Below, piece after piece: positions 35,353 through 42,923 of a stretch of DNA of 64,000 nt. The stretch spans positions 186,001 through 250,000 of the forward strand of contig NZ_PENI01000005.1 of the NCBI RefSeq assembly GCF_003688995.1. Direction: 5' to 3'. A model generated the notes under the pieces. That model worked only from the letters and a program-made list of their open reading frames with translations, searched no databases and was not told the origin of the DNA. How positions within the stretch are numbered: the first letter of the stretch is position 1; each line of letters opens with the position of its first letter. This stretch comes from Streptomyces shenzhenensis. GTDB lineage: Bacteria; Actinomycetota; Actinomycetes; Streptomycetales; Streptomycetaceae. The position numbers and the translations under genes were made by a program.

Positions 35353-36402
35353 TCAGATCGGGAGCCGGAAGAGCCGCTTGGCGTTGCCCGACAGCACCAG
35401 CTCGCGTTCCTCGTCGCTCACCTCGACCGTGTCCTTGATGAACTCCACGCCCTGGCTCATCCAGCCGTAGAAGACCGGGAAGGACGAGCCGAACATGTAG
35501 TGGTCGGCGCCGTTGACCTTGAGCGCGCACTCGACCTGCTCCTTGCCCCATGAGTGCGGGTGGGTCAGGTCGAAGAAGATGTTGTCGCGCAGGTAGCGCT
35601 GGATCTTGTCGCCACCGGTCGGGTCGAGCCGGTCGATGGCCTCCTTCTTGTTCGACTTGTGCGGAGTCAGCAGCGCTGTGTTGGCGAACCAGTTGCCGCC
35701 GAGCATCGTGTGCACGAAGCGCAGGTCGGGCATGCGGTCGAACATCCCGCTGAACAGTTCGCGGCCGACTGCGGTGGCCTGGTCCACGATGCGGCCGAAC
35801 TCGCGTCGCAGGTTGGTGTAGTCGATGACCGAGCGCCACTCCACAGGCAACGGGGTGTGGTGCACGATGACCGGGATGCCGAGCTTCTCGATGACCTTCA
35901 GGTAGGGCTCGAACACCGGGTCGTCCAGGTAGAGCTGCCCGTAGTGGCACGCGAGTTGCACCCCCACGACGCCGAGCTCCTTGACGCACCGCTCCAGCTC
36001 GTAGATGTTCTCCTTGCCGCCCCACGGGGGGACGCACGCGGTCGCGAAGAGGCGGCCGTCGGACCGCTTGACGATCTCGTGGGCGTTGTCGTTGACCTCT
36101 CGGCAGGTCTCCAGGGGGAGCCACTCCTGCCATACCGGCACGCGCATGATCCCGTAGTCGACGCCGGCCTCGTCCATGGCGGCGAGCTTGGCCTCGGCGC
36201 TGTAGTCGCCGTCGACGTAGTTCAGGTTCTGGAAGCCTGCCGGCTTCTCCAGGATCAGCTGCTTGCGGCCGTCCTCCAGCTCGGCGACCCGGGCGATCTC
36301 ACCGAAGCCGCGCGGGGCGCTGTCGAGGAAGCCGTTGAGGATCTTCGGGTTCGAGAACAGGTCCTCGGGCAAGTGGTGGATGTTGATGTCGACCACGGTC
36401 AT
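35353..36402 (-). CDS. Amidohydrolase-2 family protein (ACMSD/resorcylate-decarboxylase-like)
   Basis: 349 aa. TIM-barrel of the decarboxylase/hydrolase branch that includes ACMSD, gamma-resorcylate and 5-carboxyvanillate decarboxylases. Candidate metal ligands are His in INIHH (8-10), His181/182 in VHHTPLP and His231 in VHTMLGGNW. The usual ligand Asp of the GSDYP motif reads GSS (305-307). This loss is unusual, so metal binding may differ or the protein may not be a decarboxylase. It is transcribed leftwards from a regulatory region rich in inverted repeats and leads the DUF3500 gene. Confidence 0.82.
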   Translation of the reverse strand: MTVVDINIHHLPEDLFSNPKILNGFLDSAPRGFGEIARVAELEDGRKQLILEKPAGFQNLNYVDGDYSAEAKLAAMDEAGVDYGIMRVPVWQEWLPLETCREVNDNAHEIVKRSDGRLFATACVPPWGGKENIYELERCVKELGVVGVQLACHYGQLYLDDPVFEPYLKVIEKLGIPVIVHHTPLPVEWRSVIDYTNLRREFGRIVDQATAVGRELFSGMFDRMPDLRFVHTMLGGNWFANTALLTPHKSNKKEAIDRLDPTGGDKIQRYLRDNIFFDLTHPHSWGKEQVECALKVNGADHYMFGSSFPVFYGWMSQGVEFIKDTVEVSDEERELVLSGNAKRLFRLPI

Positions 36403-36503
36403 GGGGGAGATCCCTCTCGTCGTACGTCGTCGGTTCCAGCGGCCTTCTGACGTCCTCGCGCTCACCATCTCGCCGGTGGCGCCCTGCCGCATCACAGATC
36501 AAA

Positions 36504-36513
36504 TCGTGTACGA
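36504..36513. promoter_or_regulatory. Operator-like site for an FCD GntR regulator, left copy
   Basis: TCGTGTACGA with flanking A-rich bases (AAA before, AAT after), a pseudo-palindrome with GT-N2-AC. Its reverse complement occurs exactly at 36573-36582. Confidence 0.5.
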
Positions 36514-36556
36514 AATGCGATACGGAAGGTAGTCCGCTCCCGGGAACATCGCAAGT

Positions 36557-36582
36557 GATTTCGTAATTGAAATCGTACACGA
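36557..36582. promoter_or_regulatory. Operator-like site, right copy, with overlapping GATTTC/GAAATC inverted repeat
   Basis: A perfect repeat GATTTC-N6-GAAATC (36557-36574) runs into TCGTACACGA (36573-36582). With the left copy it lies in the 284-base region between the divergent amidohydrolase and dienelactone-hydrolase-like genes. One or both GntR proteins encoded nearby could bind. Confidence 0.5.
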
Positions 36583-36686
36583 TCTCGTTTACGGTCCTGT
36601 GTGGCGTCGCTCCCATGACTCACGGACGCCGCTGCCGCCGCGCCCCGGATGCGGGGTGGGGCCGAAGAGAAGGGACCTTTCCGCAG

Positions 36687-37427
36687 ATGAGCGACGTGAC
36701 CGCGTACGACGTCGAGTACTGGCACGATGCAACCCGGCTGCTCGGCCACGTGTGCCTGCCCGGCGCCGGGCGTACCGGGACGGCAGTTCTGCTGCTCCCC
36801 GATGCCTACGGAGTCACCGAGCACATGATCGGCATCGCCGGGCGTCTGGCGGACCGAGGCCACGCCGTCCTCGTCGCCGACCTGTGGGGCAACCGGCTCC
36901 TGCCGGTCGACCAAGCCGAGTTCGGACCGCTCATCGGCGCCATGGCACACGATCGTGAGCGCTGGCTGGGGCGGGTGCGCGCGGCGCATGCCGCACTCCT
37001 GGAGCAGCCGGAGATCGAGGCTACGGCTGTCGTACCCCTCGGGTACTGCTTCGGCGGCTCGTCCGCGCTGGAGTACGCGCGTACGGGCGCCGAGGTGTCC
37101 GGTGCGATCAGCGTCCACGGCGGCCTCGACATCATCGAGTTCGACTGGTCAGCGGCGGGGGACGCCCCCGTGCTGGTGTGCACCGGCGCCGACGACCCGA
37201 TGGCCACGGCCGATCTGCGCGCGAACCTCGCGTCCGCGCTGAGCCGGGCGGACACCGACTGGCAGATGCATGTCTACGGCAACACCGTTCACGCTTTCAC
37301 CAGCCCCCTGGCGAAGTCCTCGCCGAGGCCCGATGTCGTCGCGTACAGCGCGCGGAGCACCGCCCGGGCCTGGGCCGCGACTCTCGGATTCCTGGACGAG
37401 ATCGACGGTTCGCGGCTGAACGCCTGA
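36687..37427 (+). CDS. Dienelactone hydrolase family protein
   Basis: 246 aa from ATG 36687. Alpha/beta-hydrolase with nucleophile motif GYCFGGSS, where Cys takes the place of Ser as in classical dienelactone hydrolases, followed by the Asp in CTGADDPMA and the His in NTVHAFTSP. It would open a lactone formed in ring catabolism. First gene of the rightward operon of six genes. Confidence 0.9.
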   Translation: MSDVTAYDVEYWHDATRLLGHVCLPGAGRTGTAVLLLPDAYGVTEHMIGIAGRLADRGHAVLVADLWGNRLLPVDQAEFGPLIGAMAHDRERWLGRVRAAHAALLEQPEIEATAVVPLGYCFGGSSALEYARTGAEVSGAISVHGGLDIIEFDWSAAGDAPVLVCTGADDPMATADLRANLASALSRADTDWQMHVYGNTVHAFTSPLAKSSPRPDVVAYSARSTARAWAATLGFLDEIDGSRLNA

Positions 37428-37498
37428 CCACCCGGCCATCGCGCCCGGCCCCTGCTCCCAGGCGGCGGCCGTGGCGCCGCACCGACCCGAGGACCCTC

Positions 37499-38779
37499 AT
37501 GACCAGCAGCTCTCTCGACATTGTCATCATCGGCGCCGGCCCGGCGGGCCTGGCCGCCGCACTGCGCCTGCACCAGCGGGGCTTCAGGCCCCGGATCTAC
37601 GAGACCGTCCCCGAACTCAAGCCGCTCGGGGTGGGCATCGACGTCAAGGTCTACGGCTCCAAGGAGTTGGACGAGCTGGACCTGCTCGAGGAGTTCCGGG
37701 CGATATCCGTCGACGCGCGGGACTCGATCTTCTACAACAAGTACGGCCAGGAGATCTACGCCGAACTCTGCGGTGTTCACATGGGCTACCTGTACGAGCA
37801 GCGATTCGTGCACCGTGGCCGCCTCCAGATGCTGCTCCACCGCACCGTCCTCGACCGGCTCGGCGAGGACGCGGTCGTGCTGGGTGTGCGGTGTACCGGC
37901 TACACCAACCACGAGGACCGGGTGAAGCTCGATCTGGTGGACCACGAGGGCAGGACCTCGCAGGTGACGGCGGACCTCGCGATCGCGGCGGACGGCATCA
38001 AGTCCGCGATCCGCCGGCAGATGCATCCCCACGCGTCCGAGCCGGTGTATTCCGGGATCACCATGTGGCGCGGCACGACCCTCATGGAGCCCTCCGGCAG
38101 CGGGGGCACGATCCTGCACATCGGCGCGCCCCAGACCTCCAGCATGATCGTGTACCCGATCGCCGACGACTTCGAGGGCACCGGGAAAGTACTCGTGAAC
38201 TGGGTCGTCGAGGCCACCCGCGAGGAGTCCGTCGAGGACTGGAACCAGCTCGGCAGCGTCGACGAGATCATGCCCTACTACGACGAGTGCGACATCGTGC
38301 ACCTCGACGTGCAGGAGATGATGCGCAACGCCCGTGAGGTCTACCTGTTCCCGCTCATCCGGCACGACCCGCTCGACACCTGGATCGACGGCCGTGTGGT
38401 CCTGATCGGTGACGCCGCGCACGCGATGTACCCGCGAGGCGGCAACGGCGCCTGCCAGGCGATCGTCGACGGCGGCGCGCTCGCCGAGAAGCTGGCGACC
38501 ATCGCGGATGTCCCCGCGGCCCTGAAGGCGTTTGAGGACCAGCGCCTCCAGGCCGTCAACGGGATTGTCATGGCCCACCGCGGCGAGGGTTACGAGGTGA
38601 TCCGCCGGATGGTCGAGGAGCGCACGGGCGGCGAGCGGTTCACCGACATCGAGGACGTGCTGCCCCTCGCCGAGGCCGACGCCATCTTCAGCAAGTACCA
38701 CGCGCTCGTGGGCCAGCCCCGGCCGGGGCACGGTGCCGGCGACACCACCGGATTCCGTACCAAGGACGCCGACCGCTGA
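37499..38779 (+). CDS. FAD-dependent aromatic hydroxylase (PhzS/salicylate-hydroxylase-like class A monooxygenase)
   Basis: 426 aa from ATG 37499 with GAGG seven bases upstream. N-terminal dinucleotide motif IIGAGPAGLAAALRLHQRG, central IAADGIKSAIRRQM and the C-terminal ribityl motif VVLIGDAAHAMYPRGGNGACQAIVDG. The last form, with G-x-G-A-x-Q-A-I, resembles PhzS-type flavin oxidoreductases. It should hydroxylate (possibly with decarboxylation) an aromatic ring using NAD(P)H and O2, preparing it for cleavage. Follows the hydrolase gene by 71 bases. Confidence 0.88.
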   Translation: MTSSSLDIVIIGAGPAGLAAALRLHQRGFRPRIYETVPELKPLGVGIDVKVYGSKELDELDLLEEFRAISVDARDSIFYNKYGQEIYAELCGVHMGYLYEQRFVHRGRLQMLLHRTVLDRLGEDAVVLGVRCTGYTNHEDRVKLDLVDHEGRTSQVTADLAIAADGIKSAIRRQMHPHASEPVYSGITMWRGTTLMEPSGSGGTILHIGAPQTSSMIVYPIADDFEGTGKVLVNWVVEATREESVEDWNQLGSVDEIMPYYDECDIVHLDVQEMMRNAREVYLFPLIRHDPLDTWIDGRVVLIGDAAHAMYPRGGNGACQAIVDGGALAEKLATIADVPAALKAFEDQRLQAVNGIVMAHRGEGYEVIRRMVEERTGGERFTDIEDVLPLAEADAIFSKYHALVGQPRPGHGAGDTTGFRTKDADR

Positions 38780-38875
38780 CGACCGCGGCCGTCAGCGGCT
38801 CTCCGCGGGGCCCGGGCCGGCCGCGCTGTGCGGGCCGGCCCCGCGGCTCGATGGCAGATCGTACGAAGGACTGAC

Positions 38876-39364
38876 ATGAACTCCCACCAGCCACACCCCG
38901 TCGTCCACGCCGACGACGACATCCGGGCGGAGATCCTCGCGGTGGAGGAACGCCGGCGCACCGCCCTCCTCGCCGTCGATCTCGCCACCCTGGACGACCT
39001 GTACGACGACACGCTCATCCACACGCACGCACCGGGACTGACCCACGACAAGGCACAGCTGCTGGAGCACGTGGCGACCCGGCAGGCGTACCTCGACATG
39101 ACGCGCGGCCCCCTCACCATCCGGCTGATCGGTGACGTGGCCATCATGACCGGGCGCATCGTCAACCGGCTCGACAGCCCCGACGGAACCGAGCGGGTCG
39201 TCCGGGGTCAGGTCATTCAGGTGCTGCGCCGCTGCGAGGACGACGCCTGGCGCTTCGTCAGCTTCCAGATGACCCCGGACGGTGAGCATGTGTGGCCGGC
39301 CACGGAAGCGGAGCGGGCCGGCCTCGCGGACACGACGATCGAGCAGAAGGGTTCACCCGCATGA
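38876..39364 (+). CDS. SnoaL/NTF2-like protein (DUF4440 type)
   Basis: 162 aa from ATG 38876, with AAGGA before it. Cone-shaped NTF2 fold pattern: ILAVEERRRTALLAVDLATLDDLYDDTLIHTHAPGLTHDKAQLL, then a strand-rich C-terminal half ending CEDDAWRFVSFQMTPD. Such proteins serve as small isomerases, cyclases or binding partners. Translationally coupled to the FAH gene by an ATGA overlap. Exact job unknown. Confidence 0.8.
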   Translation: MNSHQPHPVVHADDDIRAEILAVEERRRTALLAVDLATLDDLYDDTLIHTHAPGLTHDKAQLLEHVATRQAYLDMTRGPLTIRLIGDVAIMTGRIVNRLDSPDGTERVVRGQVIQVLRRCEDDAWRFVSFQMTPDGEHVWPATEAERAGLADTTIEQKGSPA

Positions 39365-40209
39365 AACTCGCGCGCTTCCACGTAGTCGACGGTCCCGTCC
39401 GGCTCGGCCGCGTCGACGGTGACCTGATCACCGACATCTCCGAGGAAGTGGGAACCTCCCTGCGGGCGATCCTGCCGGACCTGGCCACGCTGCCGGGACA
39501 GATCGCCGACGCGCGGGGAGAGACACACCGCCTGGCCGATGTCGTGCTCGACGCTCCGGTCGACGATCCCCAGAAGTACCTCGGCATCGGCATGAACTAC
39601 CGCGAGCACGCCGAGGAGGCACGCCAGGCGGGCATCCCCGTTCCCACGAACCAGATGTGGTTCAACAAGCAGGTCTCCTGCATTGTCGGGCCGAACGCCG
39701 ACGTCATGAAGCCGGACCTCTCCGACGAACTCGACTACGAGATCGAGCTGGGCGTCGTGATCGGCCGGCGCTGCAAGCACGTGACGGCCGAGGACGCCCG
39801 GTCGGTCATCGCCGGCTACCTGGTGGCGAACGACGTGTCGGTCCGGGACTGGCTGCAGAAGCGCTCACCGACGTTCACCCTCGGCAAGTCCTTCGACACG
39901 CACGGCCCCATCGGCCCCTGGCTCACCACGGACGACGAGATCCCCGACCCGCTCGCGCTGCGGATGACGCTGACGGTGAACGGCGAGGTGCGCCAGGACT
40001 GGACGACGAGCGACATGATCTACGACATATACGAGCAGATCGCCTATCTGTCGCAGGTCTTCACGCTCATGCCGGGCGACATCCTCGCCACCGGCACGCC
40101 ATCCGGCATCGGCGCCCCGACCAAGAACTTCCTGCGGGTCGGTGACGTCGTACGCGCCGAGATCCAGGGCCTCGGCGCCCTGGAGAACCGCATCGTCGCG
40201 GAAGTCTGA
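39361..40209 (+). CDS. Fumarylacetoacetate hydrolase family protein
   Basis: 282 aa. Motifs: YLGIGMNYREHAEEA, VMKPDLSDELDYEIELGVVIG (metal-binding Glu residues and Asp), VANDVSVRDW, TLGKSFDTHGPIGPW, MLTVNGEVRQ-type sequence and LMPGDILATGTPSGIG. The form is typical of acylpyruvases or 2-hydroxyhepta-2,4-diene-1,7-dioate isomerases and of 2,4-didehydro-3-deoxy-rhamnonate hydrolase relatives. Gives the locus two independent FAH domains. Confidence 0.92.
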   Translation: MKLARFHVVDGPVRLGRVDGDLITDISEEVGTSLRAILPDLATLPGQIADARGETHRLADVVLDAPVDDPQKYLGIGMNYREHAEEARQAGIPVPTNQMWFNKQVSCIVGPNADVMKPDLSDELDYEIELGVVIGRRCKHVTAEDARSVIAGYLVANDVSVRDWLQKRSPTFTLGKSFDTHGPIGPWLTTDDEIPDPLALRMTLTVNGEVRQDWTTSDMIYDIYEQIAYLSQVFTLMPGDILATGTPSGIGAPTKNFLRVGDVVRAEIQGLGALENRIVAEV

Positions 40210-40212
40210 GAC

Positions 40213-40632
40213 GTGTCCGAACGGGTCAGCATCGAGCTGCCGGGCTTTGGACACACCAATCCGATCCCGGTGGCCAGCCGGATCGGTCCCTTCCTGGCCT
40301 CGGGCGCCATCACCGGCCGCGACCCGGTGACCTGCGACATACCGCGCGGACTGGACCAGCAGTGTGCCAACGTCTTCCGCCATGTGCGGGCCCTCATGCA
40401 GGCAGTGGGCGGCAGCACGGACGACATACTGAAGATGACCTTCCACCTTGCCGACCCTCACGATCGTGCGGCGCTCAACCGCGAGTGGCTGGCCATGTTC
40501 CCCGACCCCGCGCACCGGCCGGCACGGCAGGCCGTCGCCGCGCGACTCGACGGCGGGGCACGGGTGCACTGCGACCTCCTCGCCGTGCTTCCCGAGACCT
40601 CCGCATGTGAACCACCACACCCGGCCGCCTGA
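40213..40632 (+). CDS. RidA/YjgF family protein (possible enamine/imine or aminomuconate deaminase)
   Basis: 139 aa from GTG 40213, three bases after the FAH stop. The order ASGAITGRD, FRHVRALMQAVGGSTDDILKMTFHLADPHDRAALNREWLAMFPDPAHRPARQAVAARL matches the RidA fold; the substrate Arg is in RPARQAV. The family includes 2-aminomuconate deaminases of the aminophenol route. With an ACMSD-like amidohydrolase in the same locus, an amino-aromatic substrate is a real option. Confidence 0.88.
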   Translation: MSERVSIELPGFGHTNPIPVASRIGPFLASGAITGRDPVTCDIPRGLDQQCANVFRHVRALMQAVGGSTDDILKMTFHLADPHDRAALNREWLAMFPDPAHRPARQAVAARLDGGARVHCDLLAVLPETSACEPPHPAA

Positions 40633-40645
40633 CGCGGGAGGAACC

Positions 40646-41830
40646 ATGTCGAAGCCCCCTTCCATGAACTACGAGGCACCTCGCGCCGTCAAGAGGATGC
40701 TCTTCTCGGCGTGGGCGCTGCTGGACTCGCTCACTCCGGAACTGCGGGACCGGATGCACCTCACTGAGATGAGCGATCCGCGGCGCGACGACTGGGACTT
40801 CATTCCCAAGCCCGACCGCACGGGCGTGCCGCTCACCAAGCTGGACAGCCACCAGCGGACCCTGGCGCACACCCTGTTGAAGTCCGGTCTCAGTCTCCGC
40901 GGCTACAGCCAGGCCCTGGCCGTGCTGGCCACCGAGAACATCCTGCGCGAACTCGACGTGATCGACCGCCAGTTCGGGGTCTTCGCCGGCGACTTCCGCA
41001 GTCCTGACGCCTACTGGTTCACGATCTTCGGACGTCCCGGATTCGAGGACACCTGGGGGTGGCGGGTCATCGGCCACCACCTCTCGCTGAACTTCACCGT
41101 CGTCGCCCAGCGGTATCTGACCATCACTCCGCTGGCCATGGGGGCCATGCCTGTCCCCGCCGGGGCCCTCGACCCGCTGGGCGAGCACGGGCGCATGGCG
41201 TTCGACATCCTGCGCTCGCTGTCGCCCGACCTTCGTGCCCAGGCGGTCATCCACGACGTGGCACCCGCCGACTTCGTGACGCGCCAGGTGCCCCGGGTCG
41301 GTGTCGAGGAGTGGCCGGACCCCGTCGACCTCGGCATCGTCGGCTACACCACCACCGATGAAGACCGCCGCAAGCTCCGCTTCACCAAGGAGGCTCCCTC
41401 GGGAGTCAATGGCGCCGACCTCAGCCGCGGTGAGCTGACCGCCGTCCGGGAACTCCTGTTGCGCTACGTCGAGACCGGCCCGGAGGAGATCACCGCCCAG
41501 TACCGGGACGAGGTGTTCCGCGAGGATCCGGCCACGCTGCATTTCGCGTGGGCCGGCGGCACCGAGCCCGACACCGCGCACTACTACCGCATCTCGACCT
41601 CCGGTCTGCTGGTCGAAGCCGACAACGCGGTTGCCGCGGGCCAGCACATGCACACGGTGTGGCGCGACCTGAACAACGACCTCGGACACGACCTTCTGCT
41701 GGACCACTACGCACGGCACGGGCACTACGGTGAGCACCTGAACCGCCGGCTGACCTCCAACCGGCCGGAGACCGACAGTCCGCTCCGGACCCAAGCCTGG
41801 TATCCGCCGCAGGCGTACGTGAAGCACTGA
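40646..41830 (+). CDS. DUF3500 protein, copy B
   Basis: 394 aa from ATG 40646 with GGGAGG upstream. Shares with copy A the motif WGWRVIGHHLSLNF (137-150), HFAWAGGTEPDTAHYYRISTSGLLVEADN and QHMHTVWRDLNNDLGHDLL. GHH, the Glu in LVEAD and HMH are conserved between the two, the rest is diverged. Copy B has the standard length and lacks the long N-terminal extension of copy A. The last gene of the rightward operon, next to a perfect hairpin. Confidence 0.86.
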   Translation: MSKPPSMNYEAPRAVKRMLFSAWALLDSLTPELRDRMHLTEMSDPRRDDWDFIPKPDRTGVPLTKLDSHQRTLAHTLLKSGLSLRGYSQALAVLATENILRELDVIDRQFGVFAGDFRSPDAYWFTIFGRPGFEDTWGWRVIGHHLSLNFTVVAQRYLTITPLAMGAMPVPAGALDPLGEHGRMAFDILRSLSPDLRAQAVIHDVAPADFVTRQVPRVGVEEWPDPVDLGIVGYTTTDEDRRKLRFTKEAPSGVNGADLSRGELTAVRELLLRYVETGPEEITAQYRDEVFREDPATLHFAWAGGTEPDTAHYYRISTSGLLVEADNAVAAGQHMHTVWRDLNNDLGHDLLLDHYARHGHYGEHLNRRLTSNRPETDSPLRTQAWYPPQAYVKH

Positions 41831-41874
41831 CCCGGCCCCTGCCCCAGTGGTGAGGCGGACGTCGCACCCGGCCA

Positions 41875-41930
41875 CCGTCGCCCCGGGGAGGTCAGCCGAC
41901 AACTGTCGGCTGACCTCCCCGGGGCGACGG
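41875..41930. terminator. Perfect 27-bp inverted repeat between convergent genes
   Basis: 41875-41901 is the exact reverse complement of 41904-41930, with a 2-base centre. It lies after the DUF3500 stop and includes the last 13 codons of the convergent LysR gene, so it can terminate both. A 27-base perfect stem is longer than is usual for a Streptomyces terminator. Confidence 0.8.
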
Positions 41931-42815
41931 GTTCTCCGCGAACCACTGGCTGACGAAGTCGAGCAGGGCACTGACCTTCCTCGGTGTCGCCGCTCCCGAA
42001 CCGTGCACAGCGCACAGCGAGCGCTCCCGGCCGTGGAACAGCACCTCCAACTCGCCCGTCGCGATCGACGGGTGAGCCGACCGCAGCGGCAGGAGGGCGA
42101 TGCCCCTCCCGCGGACAGCCGCCTTCTGCAGCGCGAGGTACGAGTTCGCCGCGAACGAGCTGCGGGCGATCCTGTGCACCTGCTCCTTGCCCGCCTCCTT
42201 CAGACGCCAGCAGAGCTTATGATCGTGGGTGAGGCAGTCGTGGCGGGCCAGCTCGTGGACCTCGCGCGGCCGGCCCCGCTCGTCCAGGTAGGCCGGCGAG
42301 GCGCACAACACGAAGGGCAGCGTGGCGATACGGCGCAGATTCATGAGCGAGTCCCGCAGCGGACGTGTGTGGAAGGAGACGTCGAACCCGTTGTCCAGGA
42401 ACGCGTAGGCCCGGTCCTGGACGCCACCGAGCGCGAGCCGTACCTCGACCTCGGGGTGGCGGACGGAGAAGTCGGCGATCGCGTCCCCGAGGTCGAGACT
42501 TCCCAGCCATTTGGGGCAGATGACCGAGAGCGTCCCGGTGAGGCCGGCGTTGGCCTCCGTCAGGCTTCGTTCCTCCCGCTCGATCTCGTCCAGAACGCGG
42601 CGGGCGAAGACGGTGTACCGCACCCCGTTCTCCGTCAGGGTCACCGCGCGAGCGGTCCGGTTGATCAGCCGCACCCCGAGGTGCTTCTCGAGGGCGGCGA
42701 CGTGCCGCGAGACCGACGAGGCGGAGGTGCGTACGAGTTCGGCGGCGCCGGCGAAGCTCTCCGTGTCGGCGACGGCGACCAGGCTGCGCATGACCAGCAG
42801 TCGATCCATCGTCAT
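41892..42815 (-). CDS. LysR-family regulator, paralogue beside the second LigM-like gene
   Basis: 307 aa. wHTH MRSLVAVADTESFAGAAELVRTSASSVSRHVAALEKHLGVRLINRTARAVTLTENG; effector domain SVICPKWLGSLDLGDAIADF, VSFHTRPL, LPFVLCASPAYL. These blocks match the LysR protein at 17656 almost position by position. The C-terminal residues PTVVG are coded inside the perfect hairpin. It is downstream of the LigM-like gene on the same strand, 108 bases away. Confidence 0.9.
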   Translation of the reverse strand: MTMDRLLVMRSLVAVADTESFAGAAELVRTSASSVSRHVAALEKHLGVRLINRTARAVTLTENGVRYTVFARRVLDEIEREERSLTEANAGLTGTLSVICPKWLGSLDLGDAIADFSVRHPEVEVRLALGGVQDRAYAFLDNGFDVSFHTRPLRDSLMNLRRIATLPFVLCASPAYLDERGRPREVHELARHDCLTHDHKLCWRLKEAGKEQVHRIARSSFAANSYLALQKAAVRGRGIALLPLRSAHPSIATGELEVLFHGRERSLCAVHGSGAATPRKVSALLDFVSQWFAENPSPRGGQPTVVG

Positions 42816-42923
42816 GTGCCTCCACGAACCGCCGTACTCGATTGCACGGCCATGGTGAGCGCCGGCACCGGATCGTGCAAGCTCTCACGAGTCGACTGCT
42901 TTCCCCGGCGCCCGCACCGATGT

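Noticed and set aside
33965..36133. A 722-residue fusion joining the DUF3500 protein to the amidohydrolase region
   Set aside because: The added N-terminal part is an out-of-frame reading of the amidohydrolase gene; GTG 35317 with GGGGAG gives the natural protein.
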